Of a stretch of DNA of 64,000 nucleotides, positions 63,301-64,000 are shown one piece after another. The first letter of the stretch is position 1. Each line of letters opens with the position of its first letter. Both the position numbers and the translations under genes were made by a program. This stretch comes from Quillaja saponaria (taxonomy: Eukaryota; Streptophyta; Magnoliopsida; Fabales; Quillajaceae), in the NCBI GenBank assembly GCA_029379385.1, contig CM055606.1, forward strand, positions 14,843,142-14,907,141, written 5' to 3'. Below the pieces are notes generated by a model. That model did no database searches. It saw only the letters and a program-made list of their open reading frames with translations, and was not told the DNA's origin.

Positions 63301-64000
63301 TTATAAAGTGTAGTCCGTTTATGCTTGTAAAAAATCTTTTATGCAGCTTTTTGTTCACATGTTTTCCCAAATTGAGCCAACCACATGCTCTTTATGGACA
63401 ATGATAAATTCAGAATTGAGTCACATGAGACCTAACAGCTTTTCACATTCTTCATCTTGCTAAGAATTAAAATCAGAACTTGTGAGTGGGTACTAATAGT
63501 TGGGATCCTGGTGATATTTTTCCCAAAGTAAGGATGGTTTCCCCACATAGAAGGCCTAGGTTTCAGTTAGAGAATTTTAAACTAGAGTGCTTAGGAAGAG
63601 GGTTTCTTGAGGTAGCTCCAGGGGCAGGTGGCTCTAATGGTAGTGAGTATACTCTCATGGTGAATTGTAACATCGTGTGAGTGTGTTGCCCCTGTTGCAT
63701 TGTTTCATTAGTTTATCTTGGTTTCTCTATTCCATAAACCTCTAAAGTTGTGTGATTAAAGCTGTTATTGCTTTTAGGTACAATTTTCATATCTAATCTT
63801 CATGTTTGATCAGATCAATACTTTTGTCTATATCTTAAACCCTCATTTAACTTATGCCTCGTGATCATTTAATTTATTTAGAAGTTTTGTTTAAGCAGGT
63901 AAATGGTTCTGGAGTGATGCCCATCATATTTTCTACATCATCCTTAGCTCTTCCTGGTACTTTAGCACGCTTCACTGGCTTAACTGCACTAAAGAAGGCT
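60379..64000 (+). CDS. SCY2: Plastid SecY translocase subunit, SCY2 type, 3' partial and apparently damaged
   Basis: Exons: about 60379-60554, 61889-62046, 62154-62539, 62754-63053, 63137-63225 and 63899 to the window edge. SCY2 is the SecY-like channel of the inner-envelope Sec2 system in plastids. Exon 1 plus exon 2 give a Ser/Arg-rich transit peptide. The mature part starts near AAIEDDSNDFGDFF and shows SecY helices: KLLVYLALSRLGIYIPL, the GRLGICSLGIVPFINAQIVF plug/TM2 region, WILSSITLLTLGSVL, SLLIFTSIISYLPASFG and FILLVLGIVYVQEAERKIPL. SCY2 rather than SCY1 is chosen from this N-terminal region and the LDQNSLLSTLDSFSGGG stretch. Two defects are visible: no in-frame AUG (I placed the start at ACG 60379), and a missing base at 63174/63175 in exon 5 that creates a stop at the exon 5/6 junction. 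It may be a pseudogene or contain sequence errors. Confidence 0.85.

Noticed and set aside
63486..63680. 64-codon open frame between SCY2 exons 5 and 6
   Set aside because: It lies inside intron 5 and has no similarity to SecY; the frame begins at a non-ATG codon.
1..64000. CRISPR arrays, bacterial operons, integrated viral genes or other prokaryote-like systems
   Set aside because: No regularly spaced repeats, no ribosome-binding-site/operon structure and no cas-, phage- or virus-like coding sequence. All confident genes are intron-containing plant genes.

Overview
The window looks like nuclear DNA of a dicot plant. It is AT-rich and gene-sparse, with large intergenic spaces, many-exon genes with GT-AG introns, LTR-retrotransposon and hAT-type MITE debris, and plant-only gene families. 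I see no bacterial, viral or CRISPR system. I reconstructed exons by hand from splice signals, reading phase and family conservation. Comparisons with Arabidopsis are from memory and were not searched.

Layout. (1) 0-3 kb: no gene, a long (TA)n tract. (2) 3.1-16.4 kb: two plus-strand glutamate receptor-like (GLR) ion-channel genes in tandem. The first is a short form without the amino-terminal ATD domain; the second is a full-length 968-residue receptor. (3) 17.1-18.1 kb: a short LTR element (TRIM-like). (4) 18.4-30.5 kb, minus strand: a 12-exon diacylglycerol kinase of the plant cluster II type (DGK3/4/7-like). Its introns carry a ~2 kb LTR element and two hAT MITEs. (5) 30.5-52 kb: a long gene-poor interval with a 5'-truncated LINE, a GC-richer repeat, several MITEs, an RNase H-like remnant and a decayed BNR/Asp-box (sialidase-like) gene fragment at 38.7-39.1 kb. 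(6) 52.6-56.3 kb, plus strand: a 3-exon SMAX1/SMXL2-type gene (karrikin/KL signalling repressor, Clp-ATPase-like). (7) 56.3-60.3 kb: intergenic, with a degenerate telomere-like tract and a MITE. (8) 60.4 kb to the right edge: a plastid SecY homologue (SCY2 type), cut by the window end. It lacks an in-frame AUG and carries a one-base frameshift in exon 5.

The genes do not form one pathway. The notable context is microsynteny: in Arabidopsis a cluster II DGK sits beside SMAX1 (At5g57690 / At5g57710) and another beside SMXL2 (At4g30340 / At4g30350). The gene between DGK4 and SMAX1 there, At5g57700, is as I recall a BNR/Asp-box protein. Here the same three families occur in the same order, but the middle one is only a fragment and the interval is swollen by repeats. 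The most useful observations are the ATD-less GLR, the apparently disabled SCY2 copy and the decayed BNR gene. I found no convincing new biological system.
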